DNA of 36,221 nt from Spirochaetota bacterium (GCA_003247225.1 QKAK01000219.1:1-36221), one strand, 5' to 3'. Positions 25,822 to 34,570 are shown, numbered from the stretch's first letter. Numbers and translations: made by a program. Notes: generated from the letters alone by a model not told the origin.

Positions 25822-27462
25822 TCATTCCGTATCGGACGCCCCGAGCCTGTCGCGGAGGCCTTCCATCCTGCGTACGTTCTCCTGCCCGAGCTCGCTGAGC
25901 GAGGCCGCCTGGGCCAGGAGCTCGTCGCAGGAAGCCGCCATCCTGTCCATCGCCCGGCGCATCGACGAGGCCACCTCGCGCGACGAGGCGGCGCGGGCCA
26001 CGGTGGACTTGAACGCGTCCCTGGTCTCGTCGACCGCGGCGCCCGCGGCCACGGACAGCTCCGAGAAGCCCCTGATCGCCTCGGTAACGCCGGCCGTGCC
26101 GGCGGATACCTCCTGCAGCTTCATCAGGAGGTCGCCGAAGGCCGACGCCATCGCCTGGATCTCGTCGGAGAGCCGGACGAAGAATTCGCTCGTCTGGACG
26201 CCGGCCTTGGTCGCGCCGCCGACGACGTCGGCGGTCTCCGATAGGATGGACGCGATGGAGCTCGAGCCCTCTGCCGCCGAGTCCGACAGCGTCTTGATCT
26301 CCTCGGCCACCACCGCGAAGCCCTTCCCCGCGTCTCCGGCGTGGGCCGCCTCGATCGCGGCGTTCATGGCTAGCATATTCGTCCGCTCGGCGACCTGGCC
26401 TATCAGGCTGTTCATCTCGTCCATCTTGGAGGTGGCCGATACGATGCCGGCTATCGCCTCGCCGATCCGGGTCACGCGCTCGTCGCCGGCCTTGACCATC
26501 TCGACGAGCTTCGTGATGCCTTCGAGCCGCTCCGTGGCCGTCTTCCCTATGCCGTCGATCGCCTCGACCATCTGCGCTATCGACGCGGACGCCTCGAGCA
26601 CCTTCGCCGAGTAGGCCTCGAGCGACGAGCTGACGCGGCCCTGGGCGGAGTCGGCGACTTTCTCGCCGTCCTCGGCCGCCGCTAGCGCGTCGATCAGCGA
26701 GGATAGGCCGGACAGCTCCTCGGAGGAGACGCCGCGCATCGCGGCCGCCGTCTCCGAGACCGCGCCGGCCGCGCCCGCCAGGCGGGTGCCTATCTCGAGG
26801 GCGCCCGCCTGGGCTTCGCCGACGGCGGCGGCCATGCGCTCGAACTGGATCCTGGCAGCGTCCGACGAGCGGCGAGTGTCGTCGACCAGCTCCGACTGCA
26901 TCCTGATCGCCATCGAGCTGAAGATGCCCGCCGCGACGACGATGACGCCGCAGGTGCCGAGGTTCTGCATCGCCAGCTCGGTGACCACGCCTCCGTCGAG
27001 GGGCAGCGCGTCGAGGTAGTACAGCGCGCCGATCGCGAGCAGGTCGAGCAGGGTCATGATCCAGGCCTGGATCGGCTTGGCGGCGATCAGCCCGGTGATT
27101 ACGAGCATGAAGCCGCCGAGCGTGCCGAAGACGTAGGTCTCGTAGACGTTCTGGTAAGCGTCGAACTTGATGGCGCCGAACATGACGGCGAACAGGGAGT
27201 ATATGAAGACGGTCGACGAGGCGCCGTAGCGTCCCCTGGCCAGCAGGACCAGCGATACGGCGCAGAGGCCGATCAGCGCCGTTAGGGCTGCTGCTACGAT
27301 GACGGCCCCGGTCGCCGCCATCAGGGCCGCCAGGATGACGGCGAGCGCCGTTATCGAGACGAGCACCGGCGCCAGGAGCTTGGCTTTCTTGTAGAGCCGC
27401 ACGTCCGAGTCGACGTACGGGCGGATAAAGAGTCTGAAAAGGCCGGCGTTCGATTTGGCCAT
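25822..27462 (-). CDS. Multi-pass methyl-accepting chemotaxis protein without periplasmic sensor
   Basis: This receptor of about 546 residues starts [13 protein letters not shown] basic cytoplasmic segment is followed by about six membrane helices ([20 protein letters not shown], then several to [16 protein letters not shown]) with only short loops, so sensing would occur in the membrane or from the cytoplasm. There is no HAMP domain with the usual signature. The C-terminal coiled-coil signalling domain has the conserved tip ([21 protein letters not shown]). It lacks the DFGKF tail of the first receptor. ATG 27462 is chosen over the longer frame from 27528 because the promoter lies between them. 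It is the first gene of the unit receptor-lipoprotein-tag-dNK. Confidence 0.9.
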   Translation of the reverse strand: MAKSNAGLFRLFIRPYVDSDVRLYKKAKLLAPVLVSITALAVILAALMAATGAVIVAAALTALIGLCAVSLVLLARGRYGASSTVFIYSLFAVMFGAIKFDAYQNVYETYVFGTLGGFMLVITGLIAAKPIQAWIMTLLDLLAIGALYYLDALPLDGGVVTELAMQNLGTCGVIVVAAGIFSSMAIRMQSELVDDTRRSSDAARIQFERMAAAVGEAQAGALEIGTRLAGAAGAVSETAAAMRGVSSEELSGLSSLIDALAAAEDGEKVADSAQGRVSSSLEAYSAKVLEASASIAQMVEAIDGIGKTATERLEGITKLVEMVKAGDERVTRIGEAIAGIVSATSKMDEMNSLIGQVAERTNMLAMNAAIEAAHAGDAGKGFAVVAEEIKTLSDSAAEGSSSIASILSETADVVGGATKAGVQTSEFFVRLSDEIQAMASAFGDLLMKLQEVSAGTAGVTEAIRGFSELSVAAGAAVDETRDAFKSTVARAASSREVASSMRRAMDRMAASCDELLAQAASLSELGQENVRRMEGLRDRLGASDTE

Positions 27463-27490
27463 ATGTACCCCATGGTTTAAAGTTACTAGT

Positions 27491-27518
27491 AGTATAGCGT
27501 ATGATCGGGGCGGAACAA
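27491..27518 (-). promoter_or_regulatory. Promoter of the multi-pass receptor gene
   Basis: On the minus strand TTGTTC (27513-27518), 16 bp, TATACT (27491-27496). The leader would be about 20 nt and carries GGGG before the ATG. Confidence 0.55.
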
Positions 27519-27537
27519 GCTCCGCCATGGCCGCCCG

Positions 27538-27546
27538 TGCTATAGT
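27538..27546 (+). promoter_or_regulatory. Extended -10 promoter of yigZ
   Basis: TGCTATAGT is an extended -10 (TGn-TATAGT) without a clear -35. It ends 5 bp before ATG 27552, so the message is probably leaderless; GGGG in the gap could otherwise be a weak ribosome site. Confidence 0.5.
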
Positions 27547-27551
27547 GGGGC

Positions 27552-28178
27552 ATGCTGATCGTTCCGTACGGCCGGGCGAGGGCCGAGATAACCGTGGTCA
27601 ACTCGCGTTTCATAGCCAGCCTGGCGCCGGCCGACTCGGTCGAGGCCGCCCGCGCCTATATAGCCGGCGTCCGTGCCGAATTCCCCGACGCTACCCATAA
27701 CGTGCCGGCCTTCATCATCGGGGGCGGCAACGCCGTGACCGAGTTCTGCTCCGACGACGGCGAGCCGTCCGGCACCTCGGGCAGGCCGCTGCTGGCCGCG
27801 CTCAAGGGCTCGGGGCTCGGGAACGCCGTCGTCGTGGTCACGCGCTACTTCGGCGGGACGCTGCTCGGTACCGGGGGCCTGGTCAAGGCGTATTCGGAGG
27901 CCGGCAAGGCGGTGCTGTCGGTCGCGAGGCGGGCGGAGCTGGTCGAGACGCGGCGGCTGGCCTTCGACGCGCCGTACCACCTATTCGAGCGGATACGCTC
28001 GCTCGCCGAGTCGAGCGGCGCGACTATAGTAGCGGAGAATTTCGCCGAGAGCGTCGCGCTGGAGCTCGACGTCGCCGCGGCCGACTGCGACGCGTTCCTG
28101 TCGGCCCTGGCCAACCTGAGCGCGGGCGCTATTGCCCCGAGGCTCGGCTCGACCAGGCTCGCGGCCCGGCCGCAATAG
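27552..28178 (+). CDS. yigZ: YigZ/IMPACT-family protein
   Basis: A 208-residue member of the UPF0029/IMPACT family. The N-terminal domain shows [50 protein letters not shown] and [25 protein letters not shown], which are the family signatures. A C-terminal ferredoxin-like domain follows. The family is linked to translation regulation, but the bacterial role is poorly defined. It diverges from the multi-pass receptor gene and converges on msrB. Confidence 0.92.
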   Translation: MLIVPYGRARAEITVVNSRFIASLAPADSVEAARAYIAGVRAEFPDATHNVPAFIIGGGNAVTEFCSDDGEPSGTSGRPLLAALKGSGLGNAVVVVTRYFGGTLLGTGGLVKAYSEAGKAVLSVARRAELVETRRLAFDAPYHLFERIRSLAESSGATIVAENFAESVALELDVAAADCDAFLSALANLSAGAIAPRLGSTRLAARPQ

Positions 28179-28200
28179 CCCGCGCGCTTCGGCGGCCGGC

Positions 28201-28833
28201 CTAGGGCGCCGCGAACAGCGCCGCCAGCTCGCCGTAGCCCGCGGCCTCGAGCTCCGCGAGCGGCACGAAGCGCAGCGAGGCGGAGTTGATGCAGTAGCGC
28301 AGCCCGGTGGGCTCCGGCCCGTCGTCGAACAGGTGCCCGAGATGTCCGCCGGAGGCCTTGGCCCTGACCTCGATCCGCCTCATGCCGTAGGACAGGTCCT
28401 CGACGAGGACGAGCGAGCCGGCGTCTATCGGCCGCCAGAAGCTCGGCCATCCGGAGCCCGAGTCGTACTTGGCCAGCGACGCGAACAGCGGCGTCCCGTC
28501 GATAGCGTCGACGTAGACGCCGGGGCGGTGGTTATCCCAGTACTCGTTCTTGAACGGCGGCTCGGTGGCGCTCTCCACGAGCACCGCGTAGGCCTCGGGC
28601 GATAGCCTGGCGCGAAGCTCCTCGCTCGGCTCGACGTAGCAGACGTTGGCCGCGTCGATTGGCTTGTAGGCGGGCATGGCGTCGGTCTCCTTTCCGGCTT
28701 CGTCCCGGGCGGCGGGCCCCTCCGCGGAAGGCGCCGCGGCTGTCGGCGCGCCTCCGCACGAGGCCAGTGCGAACGGTATCAGGGCGAACGCGTACAGGAC
28801 CGCGACGCCCGTCGATGCTGCGCGGCGTATCAT
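28201..28833 (-). CDS. msrB: Lipoprotein-type methionine sulfoxide reductase B
   Basis: The 210-residue product has a signal peptide with lipobox ALASC (C26 lipidated), a linker of about 30 residues, and an MsrB domain: ESATEPPFKNEYWDNHRPG, YDSGSGWPSF, GHLGHLFDDGPEPTG and LRYCINSASLRF with the catalytic cysteine. It would repair methionine-R-sulfoxide in exported proteins at the cell envelope. The two CxxC zinc pairs are absent, and the resolving cysteine often found as SGCGWPSF is serine here. The start has no Shine-Dalgarno sequence but a promoter box lies within a few bases. Confidence 0.9.
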   Translation of the reverse strand: MIRRAASTGVAVLYAFALIPFALASCGGAPTAAAPSAEGPAARDEAGKETDAMPAYKPIDAANVCYVEPSEELRARLSPEAYAVLVESATEPPFKNEYWDNHRPGVYVDAIDGTPLFASLAKYDSGSGWPSFWRPIDAGSLVLVEDLSYGMRRIEVRAKASGGHLGHLFDDGPEPTGLRYCINSASLRFVPLAELEAAGYGELAALFAAP

Positions 28834-28839
28834 GAGTAT

Positions 28840-28868
28840 AATATATGAAAATTACTATGAAACGAGAA
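28840..28868 (-). promoter_or_regulatory. Candidate leaderless promoter of msrB
   Basis: On the minus strand TTCTCG (28863-28868), 17 bp, TATATT (28840-28845), ending 6 bp before the ATG at 28833. The overlapping A+T run offers other -10 registers. Confidence 0.4.
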
Positions 28869-28895
28869 GTCGCGAACGATTCGCGTCGCGTACTT

Positions 28896-29009
28896 AGTTC
28901 CTCGAAGCTTGTGAGACGTCGACAGACGCTACTCGATGGAACGTCGATCGTCGTAGCCTTCTACCATCGCCGGTATTAGTCTTGACCGCTCCACAAGGTT
29001 CGAGGAACT
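28896..29009. repeat. Long inverted repeat with internal stems, candidate RNA structure or small element
   Basis: AGTTCCTCGAA at 28896-28906 is the exact reverse complement of TTCGAGGAACT at 28999-29009. Pairing continues inward imperfectly (GCTTGTGAG against CTCCACAAGG). The enclosed 73 nt hold further short stems, such as CGATGG with CCATCG and GTAG-CCTT-CTAC. It starts 9 bp after the thioesterase stop on the minus strand. It could be a terminator, a non-coding RNA fold or a small non-autonomous element. I recognise no known RNA family. The rest of the 28834-29018 gap holds only the msrB promoter. Confidence 0.5.
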
Positions 29010-29018
29010 ATACGAGGC

Positions 29019-29786
29019 CTATGCCCCTATGGATAGCTCGGCGCGGAAGTTGGCCTTCGCGTCCCCTGAAGGGGAGCCCGACGGGGAGCGTCCCTCGACG
29101 GCGTAGCCCTTGGCCCAGCCGTCCCGCGGTTCGAGGGCCTTGGCGTAGATGTCGCCGGCCTGGCCGGGCAGCATCTCCGACAGGTAGTTGATGTCGAGCC
29201 GCAGCGACGGGGCCGCCGCCAGCTCGTCGGGGTCTAGCGCGTCCTGGATCCACTGCACGTAGCGGGCGTTGTTCATGTGGCCGTTGTAGTCGAGGTCGGA
29301 ATAGGCCACCGAGCGGCGGGCCACCGGCGACAGGCCGTCGGCTTGACGGATGGCCTGGCCGCCGCCGGGCAGGGCCTCGAGCCCGTCGTTGGACGGCAGC
29401 CCGGACGCCAGCTCCTCGGGCCGGCGCGGCCTAAAGGTGGCGGCGTCGACGATGAGCCAGGCGCTGCGCCCGACCCCGATCCGCGCGCCGGCCTCGTCCC
29501 ATAGCTCGTAGTCGCGTACCGCGAACAGGCGGTCGGTGCCTCGCGGCCAGGTGCGCGCGCGCAGCCGCGCCCCCCAGCCGGGCCTATGGTCGATCCTGGC
29601 GCTCATCCTGGACAGTATCCAGACCTGGCCATGCTCCGTCATATACTCGGTGCCGACGCCGAGGTCGGAGGCGTGGTGGCCGGCGGCGTCCTGGAAATAG
29701 TTGAAGGCGGCGGCCAGGGTCAGCCTGTCGGCCCGGTCGACGTCCCAGGTGCATACCTTGAATCCTTCGTCGAATATCGCGTTCAT
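29019..29786 (-). CDS. Acyl-ACP thioesterase (FatA/FatB-like)
   Basis: The 255-residue product fits the double hot-dog acyl-ACP thioesterase family, which releases free fatty acids from acyl carrier protein. Visible features are the N-terminal hot-dog start (DRADRLTLAAAFNYFQDAAGHHA), GQVWILSRMSARI, and the second hot-dog with YSDLDYNGHMNNARYVQWIQD, which holds the catalytic Asn and His. No signal peptide is present. The ATG has no Shine-Dalgarno sequence; a good promoter lies 8 bp upstream. It diverges from the atoS-like gene. Confidence 0.9.
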   Translation of the reverse strand: MNAIFDEGFKVCTWDVDRADRLTLAAAFNYFQDAAGHHASDLGVGTEYMTEHGQVWILSRMSARIDHRPGWGARLRARTWPRGTDRLFAVRDYELWDEAGARIGVGRSAWLIVDAATFRPRRPEELASGLPSNDGLEALPGGGQAIRQADGLSPVARRSVAYSDLDYNGHMNNARYVQWIQDALDPDELAAAPSLRLDINYLSEMLPGQAGDIYAKALEPRDGWAKGYAVEGRSPSGSPSGDAKANFRAELSIGA

Positions 29787-29794
29787 GATGGACC

Positions 29795-29823
29795 ACTATA
29801 GCGCCGAGCGCCGCTCGTGACAA
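29795..29823 (-). promoter_or_regulatory. Leaderless promoter of the thioesterase gene
   Basis: On the minus strand TTGTCA (29818-29823), 17 bp, TATAGT (29795-29800). The box ends 8 bp before the ATG at 29786. Confidence 0.6.
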
Positions 29824-29868
29824 CCGGAGCTCGAATGTCACGAGCCGGGCGCCGGCGGGAATCGTCCA

Positions 29869-29897
29869 TTGACAACCCCCGCCGGAACGGGTTGTAT
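29869..29897 (+). promoter_or_regulatory. Promoter of the atoS-like gene
   Basis: A perfect TTGACA (29869-29874), 17 bp, TTGTAT (29892-29897), ending 5 bp before ATG 29903. TATAAA (29895-29900) is an alternative -10 with a 20-bp spacer. No Shine-Dalgarno sequence is present. Confidence 0.55.
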
Positions 29898-29902
29898 AAA
29901 CC

Positions 29903-31720
29903 ATGAGCCTCTCGACCCGGCTGTTCATCCTAATGCTCCTCTCCGTCATGGTGCCGATGCTCGGCATGTCCTTCTTCCTGAAGAGCGAGATAAGCGAGAG
30001 CATACTCGTCGAGAAGCGCGACAAGCTGTTCGGGCTGGCCAGGCAGCTGGACGCCGCCCTCGACGGGAGCTACGACGACATACTCGCCGAGGAGGGCGCG
30101 CTCGACGCCGACCGGGAGACGAAGATAGCCGTGCTCAACGCGAGGCTGCGCGGGATCACCGACTTCGTGGCCTCGGGCAACGCGGGCGTCGGCGTCGGCT
30201 ACTACGGCCGCGACCTGGACGCCGTGCTCACCTACGGCCCGAGCGAGCAGTTCCAGTACACGGTCGGGCAGCCCATCTTCCAGGGGCACAAGGGCTACGA
30301 GGTGATGGCGACGGGCCGGCCGATGGTCCAGACCGGCTCGCTCGTGCGCGGGGACATACTCAACTGCATGTGGCCGATAAACCGCGACGGCCGGACGATA
30401 GGCTATATCTGGTCGAACGAGACCCTCGATATGATAGACGACCAGCTCGACCCGATCCTGGACCGCGTCGTGCTGATCCAGGTGCTGATCTTCTTCCTGA
30501 TCTACATGAGCCTGACGGTGACGATGAAGGGCCTCCTCGACAAGATCACCTCGATCAAGAAGGGCATCGAGGTGCTGTTCCACATGCCGAACTACCATAT
30601 ACCCCAGGTCTCGGGCGAGCTGTCGACGATCGTGAGCACGATCAACGACCTCGTCGACACCAACAACCTGGTCAAGTGCTACAACAAGAACATACTCGAG
30701 GGCGTGATGAACGGCGTACTCGCGGTCTCGTGCTCCGGCGCGGTGACGAGGGCTAACAAGGCCTTCCTCGAGCTGTTCCCGGAGCTGGGCGCCGACTTCA
30801 TCGACGCGCCGTACCGCGAGGCGCTCGGGCCCGTCCTGGCGCCGATGATCGAGCGGATGGAGAAGGCCCTCGAGGAGCGCGGTTCCCTGTCCGGGGTGGA
30901 GCTCGGCTACGGGGAGCGCGTCATCGAGGTCTACGGCTCCGCGATGTTCGACGAGACCGGCTCTCGCATCGGCGCCGTGTACGTATTCCGCGACGTGACG
31001 ACGATGCGGCGCTACGAGAAGGAGATCAAGGAGAAGGAGCGCGCCGTGCTCCTGAGCGAGATGGCGCTCGCGGTCGTCCACGAGGTCAAGAACCCGATGA
31101 CCTCGGTCAAGGGCTTCGCCCAGCTACTCGGCCGGCCCGGGGTCGGGGAGGACAGGCGGCGCGAGTACCTGCGGCTGATCGACGAGGAGCTCAACCGGGT
31201 GAACCGGCTCCTGAACGAGATGCTCGTGTACGGCGGCGAGAGCCGCCTGGACCCGCGGCCCTGCGACGTGGCCGAGCTGGTCCGCGACTCGGCGAGCCGC
31301 AACGACTGGAGCCCCTACGGGGTCAGGCCGACGGTGCTGGTCGACGGCGACGGAGACTTCACGGCGCCGGTCGACGGGTTCAAGCTCGGCCAGGTGCTCG
31401 ACAACGTGCTCAAGAACGCCTGCGAGGCGGTGGCCGCCAAGGGCTCGGGCCGCGTCGTCGCCCAGGTCGCCCAGGTCGGCGACGCGGTGATGGTGCGGGT
31501 CGTCGACTCCGGCGTCGGCATAGCGCCCGACGCGCTGCGCAGGATAGGCAGCCCGCTGTTCTCCACGAAGAAGGACGGCAACGGCTTCGGCCTGGCCATA
31601 TCCAGGAAGATCGTCGAGGCGCACGGCGGCAGCCTCTTCGTCGATTCGCGGGAGGGGCTCTATACGAAGGTGAGCGTCTTCCTGCCCAAGGGCCGGCCGG
31701 GCGACGGAGGAGCGCGATGA
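29903..31720 (+). CDS. atoS: AtoS-like sensor histidine kinase
   Basis: This 605-residue membrane kinase is close in length and layout to E. coli AtoS. An N-terminal membrane helix (LFILMLLSVMVPMLGMSFFL) is followed by a periplasmic domain of about 160 residues, a second helix (VVLIQVLIFFLIYMSLTVT), a HAMP-like linker and a PAS domain (ILEGVMNGVLAVSCSG). Then come the His box with H393 (ALAVVHEVKNPMTSVKGFAQLL) and the ATPase domain with LDNVLKNACEA, VVDSGVGIAPD and GNGFGLAISRKIVEAHGG. It should phosphorylate the regulator whose start overlaps its stop by 4 bp. The symbol is assigned from context with atoC and atoEDAB; the ligand is not shown by sequence. Confidence 0.85.
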   Translation: MSLSTRLFILMLLSVMVPMLGMSFFLKSEISESILVEKRDKLFGLARQLDAALDGSYDDILAEEGALDADRETKIAVLNARLRGITDFVASGNAGVGVGYYGRDLDAVLTYGPSEQFQYTVGQPIFQGHKGYEVMATGRPMVQTGSLVRGDILNCMWPINRDGRTIGYIWSNETLDMIDDQLDPILDRVVLIQVLIFFLIYMSLTVTMKGLLDKITSIKKGIEVLFHMPNYHIPQVSGELSTIVSTINDLVDTNNLVKCYNKNILEGVMNGVLAVSCSGAVTRANKAFLELFPELGADFIDAPYREALGPVLAPMIERMEKALEERGSLSGVELGYGERVIEVYGSAMFDETGSRIGAVYVFRDVTTMRRYEKEIKEKERAVLLSEMALAVVHEVKNPMTSVKGFAQLLGRPGVGEDRRREYLRLIDEELNRVNRLLNEMLVYGGESRLDPRPCDVAELVRDSASRNDWSPYGVRPTVLVDGDGDFTAPVDGFKLGQVLDNVLKNACEAVAAKGSGRVVAQVAQVGDAVMVRVVDSGVGIAPDALRRIGSPLFSTKKDGNGFGLAISRKIVEAHGGSLFVDSREGLYTKVSVFLPKGRPGDGGAR

Positions 31721-33054
31721 AGAAGAGGATACTCGTATGCGACGACGAGGCGAACGTCAGGACCTTCCTGTCGGAGCTGCTGTCCCTCGAGGGTTTCGCC
31801 GTCGTCGAGGCGGACTCTGGCGCCTCGGCCGTCGCGGCCGTCGCGAGGGATAGGCCGGACCTATGCGTGCTCGACCTGATGCTGCCCGACTGCAGCGGCG
31901 TCGAGCTCCTGCCCAGGCTCAAGGCCGCGGACCCGACGCTGGCGGTCATCGTGATCACCGCGCTCGGCACCGTCGACAACGCGGTGCTGTCGATGAAGGC
32001 CGGCGCCTACGACTTCATCACGAAGCCCTTCGACATGGACACCATACTGATGGCCGTCAAGCGCGCCCTCGACTTCGTGTCCGTCAGCAGGGAGAACACG
32101 GTCCTGTGGAACCTGCATAAGAACCGCGTCTACTACGAGGAGTTCATAGGCGACTGCCCGGCCGTGGCCCAGATCAAGGCGCTGATACCGAAGCTGGCCT
32201 TCGCCGACGTGCCCATCCTGATCACCGGCGAGACGGGCACCGGCAAGAACGTGCTGGCGAAGCAGATCCACTTCACGCTGTCGGGGGCCCAGGCGCCGCT
32301 CGTGTACGCCAACTGCTCGAGCATCCAGGCCACGCTGTTCGAGTCTGAGCTGTTCGGGCACGAGAAGGGCAGCTTCACCGGCGCCGCGGCCCAGAAGAAG
32401 GGGCGCGTCGAGCTGGCGGACGGCGGCACCCTGCTGCTCGACGAGATCACCGAGATACCGTACGAGATCCAGGCCAAGCTGCTCGACTTCCTGCAGGAGC
32501 GCAGCTTCTACCGGGTCGGCGGCGTCGCGCCCGTCTCCGTCGACATACGCGTGATAGCGCTGACCAACAAGAACCTGCAGGAGGAGATCGAGGCCGGGCG
32601 TTTCAGGAAGGACCTCTTCTACCGGCTCAACGTGATCCACTTCAGCGTGCCGCCGCTGCGGGAGCGCGGCGACGACATCGCCCTGATATGCGAGTACCTG
32701 CTCGGGCTGCTCCGGCGCAAGTACAACAGCCCGTCGATACGGCTGTCGGCGTCGGCCGAGGCCCTCGTCCGGGGCTACTCGTGGCCGGGCAACGTGCGCG
32801 AGCTCAAGAACGCGCTCGAGCGGGCGTTCATCTGCGCCGAGGGCGACGTGATCGAGGCCGACTCGATCGCCCCCGAGGACCACGGCCGCCACGGCGCGGC
32901 TAAGGGCCTGCACGAGCTCGTCGGCGAGTTCGAGCGCGAGGTGATCCTCCGCCGGCTGGCCTTCTTCAAGGGCAACAGGACCGCGACCGCCCAGGACCTG
33001 GGCATTTCGCTCCGGAACCTGCAGTACAAGCTGGAGAAATACGACCTGCGCTGA
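31717..33054 (+). CDS. atoC: AtoC-like sigma-54-dependent response regulator
   Basis: The 445-residue product has a receiver domain (RILVCDDEANVRTFL; phospho-acceptor about D53 in VLDLMLPDCSG), an AAA+ domain with Walker A (ITGETGTGKNVLAKQIH), the sigma-54 contact loop as GSFTGA (usual GAFTGA), Walker B (GGTLLLDEITEIP) and an arginine-finger region, and a Fis-type DNA-binding helix-turn-helix at the end (ATAQDLGISLRNLQYKLEKY). It would activate the -24/-12 promoter 120 bp downstream. A GC-rich palindrome (33064-33077) follows the stop and may act as a terminator. Confidence 0.93.
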   Translation: MKKRILVCDDEANVRTFLSELLSLEGFAVVEADSGASAVAAVARDRPDLCVLDLMLPDCSGVELLPRLKAADPTLAVIVITALGTVDNAVLSMKAGAYDFITKPFDMDTILMAVKRALDFVSVSRENTVLWNLHKNRVYYEEFIGDCPAVAQIKALIPKLAFADVPILITGETGTGKNVLAKQIHFTLSGAQAPLVYANCSSIQATLFESELFGHEKGSFTGAAAQKKGRVELADGGTLLLDEITEIPYEIQAKLLDFLQERSFYRVGGVAPVSVDIRVIALTNKNLQEEIEAGRFRKDLFYRLNVIHFSVPPLRERGDDIALICEYLLGLLRRKYNSPSIRLSASAEALVRGYSWPGNVRELKNALERAFICAEGDVIEADSIAPEDHGRHGAAKGLHELVGEFEREVILRRLAFFKGNRTATAQDLGISLRNLQYKLEKYDLR

Positions 33055-33075
33055 TCCTGTCCCGCGCGGCGCCGC

Positions 33076-33087
33076 GCAAGATCTTGC
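33076..33087. promoter_or_regulatory. Palindrome, candidate activator site
   Basis: GCAAGATCTTGC is a perfect 12-bp palindrome about 87 bp upstream of the -24 box, a usual distance for an enhancer bound by a sigma-54 activator. A related TTGC-GCG-GCAA lies at 33106-33116. The palindrome overlaps the end of the GC-rich one at 33064-33077 (GCGCGGCGCCGCGC). Confidence 0.4.
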
Positions 33088-33141
33088 ATAGCGACGCGAC
33101 AGAATTTGCGCGGCAATGTCACGCGTCTACGCCCGCGCCTC

Positions 33142-33161
33142 GCTGAAACGGTGGTTTCAGC
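33142..33161. promoter_or_regulatory. Inverted repeat just upstream of the sigma-54 promoter
   Basis: GCTGAAAC, 4 bp (GGTG), then GTTTCAGC: perfect 8-bp arms ending 12 bp before the -24 box. It is closer than typical enhancers, so it may be a repressor site or a second activator site. Confidence 0.45.
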
Positions 33162-33173
33162 AATTGAATCGAG

Positions 33174-33190
33174 CTGGCACGCTTATTGCA
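33174..33190 (+). promoter_or_regulatory. Sigma-54 (-24/-12) promoter of the ato operon
   Basis: CTGGCACGCTTATTGCA matches the consensus YTGGCACGRNNNTTGCW at almost every position, with GG and GC elements correctly spaced. It lies 34 bp before atoE. RpoN and an AAA+ activator gene are both present in the window. Confidence 0.92.
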
Positions 33191-33224
33191 TATAAAGCCT
33201 CCAGAAAGTATCTAGGAGGCATCT

Positions 33225-34556
33225 ATGATTAGAGCTCTCGGCAATTTCTTCTCGAAGATTGCCAAGCGCTGGATCCCCGACGCGTTCGTGTTCGCGATCA
33301 TCCTGACCATCATCGTGTTCGCGCTCGGCATGATCATCCAGGGCTCGTCGTTCATGGAGATGACGACGTACTGGGGCGGCGGCATGTGGGACCTGCTCGG
33401 CTTCTCGATGCAGATGGTGCTCGTGCTCGTACTAGGCAGCGCGCTGGCCATCTCGAAGCCGGTACACCGGGCGATGGTCGCCATAGCCAAGGTAGCCAAT
33501 ACCCCCGGCAAGGCCATCGTCATCATCACGGTCGTCGCGCTCGTGGCCAACTACCTGAACTGGGGCTTCGGCCTCATCGTCTCCGCGATCCTGGCCAAGG
33601 AGATCGCCAAGAACAGCAAGGGCATCCATTACCCGCTGCTCGTCGCCAGCGCCTATTCCGGCTTCATCATCTGGCACTCGGGCCTCTCGGCCTCGATCCA
33701 GCTGACCGTCGCGGCCAAGAACCCCGTGATGGAGAAGTTCGGCGAGGGCGCCATCATCCCGACCAGCCAGACCCTGTTCTCGGCCCAGACCCTGATCATC
33801 GCCGCCGTGATGCTCGTCAGCATCCCCGTCATCAACATGCTGATGCACCCGAAGAAGAAGGAAGAGATCTACGAGGTAGACCCGGCCATCTTCGTAGACG
33901 ACTCGTACGAGGACGAGGTCAAGCCGCGCAAGGAGATGACCCCCGCCGAGAAGCAGGAGAACTCGATCGTCCTGGCCCTGATCATCGCCGTCGTCGGCGT
34001 CATCTACTCGGTGATGTACTTCGTCAAGGGCGGGTCGCTCGGCCTGAACATCGTCATCTTCATCTTCCTCGCGCTCGGCCTGCTCTTCCATAAGACGCCG
34101 ATCGCCTACGTCAAGGCCATCAACAAGTCCGTGACCACCGCCGGCGGCATCGTGCTGCAGTTCCCGTTCTACGCGGGCATCATGGGCATGATGGTCAAGT
34201 CCGGCCTCGCCGCGACGTTCTCCAACTGGTTCGTCAGCATCTCGACCCCGCAGACCTTCCCGTTCTTCACCTACCTGTCCGCGGGCCTCGTCAACATGTT
34301 CGTGCCGTCCGGCGGCGGCCAGTGGGCCGTCCAGGGCCCGATCATGATGCCGGCCGCCAAGGCCCTCGGCGTCTCGTACGCCCAGACCGCCTCCGCGATC
34401 GCGTGGGGCGACGCGTGGACCAACATGCTCCAGCCGTTCTGGGCCCTGCCGCTGCTCGCGGTCGCCAAGCTGAACATCAAGGACATCATGGGCTACACCA
34501 CGGTCATACTGCTGTGGGCCGGCCTCATCACGTCCCTCGGACTGCTCTTGATCTAG
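33225..34556 (+). CDS. atoE: Short-chain fatty acid transporter AtoE
   Basis: A 443-residue polytopic membrane protein of the AtoE family that takes up short-chain fatty acids such as butyrate or acetoacetate. It shows the N-terminal FSKIAKRWIPDAFVFAIILTIIVFALGM region, the NYLNWGFGLIVSAILAKEI helix, and the conserved VPSGGGQWAVQGPIMMPAA and WGDAWTNMLQPFWALPLLA segments. A charged cytoplasmic loop lies in the middle (about 215-250). AGGAGG precedes the ATG. It is the first gene after the sigma-54 promoter; the atoD gene follows after 140 bp that hold a hairpin. Confidence 0.94.
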   Translation: MIRALGNFFSKIAKRWIPDAFVFAIILTIIVFALGMIIQGSSFMEMTTYWGGGMWDLLGFSMQMVLVLVLGSALAISKPVHRAMVAIAKVANTPGKAIVIITVVALVANYLNWGFGLIVSAILAKEIAKNSKGIHYPLLVASAYSGFIIWHSGLSASIQLTVAAKNPVMEKFGEGAIIPTSQTLFSAQTLIIAAVMLVSIPVINMLMHPKKKEEIYEVDPAIFVDDSYEDEVKPRKEMTPAEKQENSIVLALIIAVVGVIYSVMYFVKGGSLGLNIVIFIFLALGLLFHKTPIAYVKAINKSVTTAGGIVLQFPFYAGIMGMMVKSGLAATFSNWFVSISTPQTFPFFTYLSAGLVNMFVPSGGGQWAVQGPIMMPAAKALGVSYAQTASAIAWGDAWTNMLQPFWALPLLAVAKLNIKDIMGYTTVILLWAGLITSLGLLLI

Positions 34557-34570
34557 ACTAGATCGCCTTA

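Noticed and set aside
25781-27613. 610-codon leftward frame overlapping the multi-pass receptor in another frame
   Set aside because: Very Arg/Gly-rich shadow of the receptor gene with no recognisable motif.
28896-29009. tRNA, 5S rRNA or tmRNA
   Set aside because: The stems do not fit a cloverleaf, there is no T-loop sequence GGTTCRA in the right place, and no 5S or tmRNA motifs are seen.
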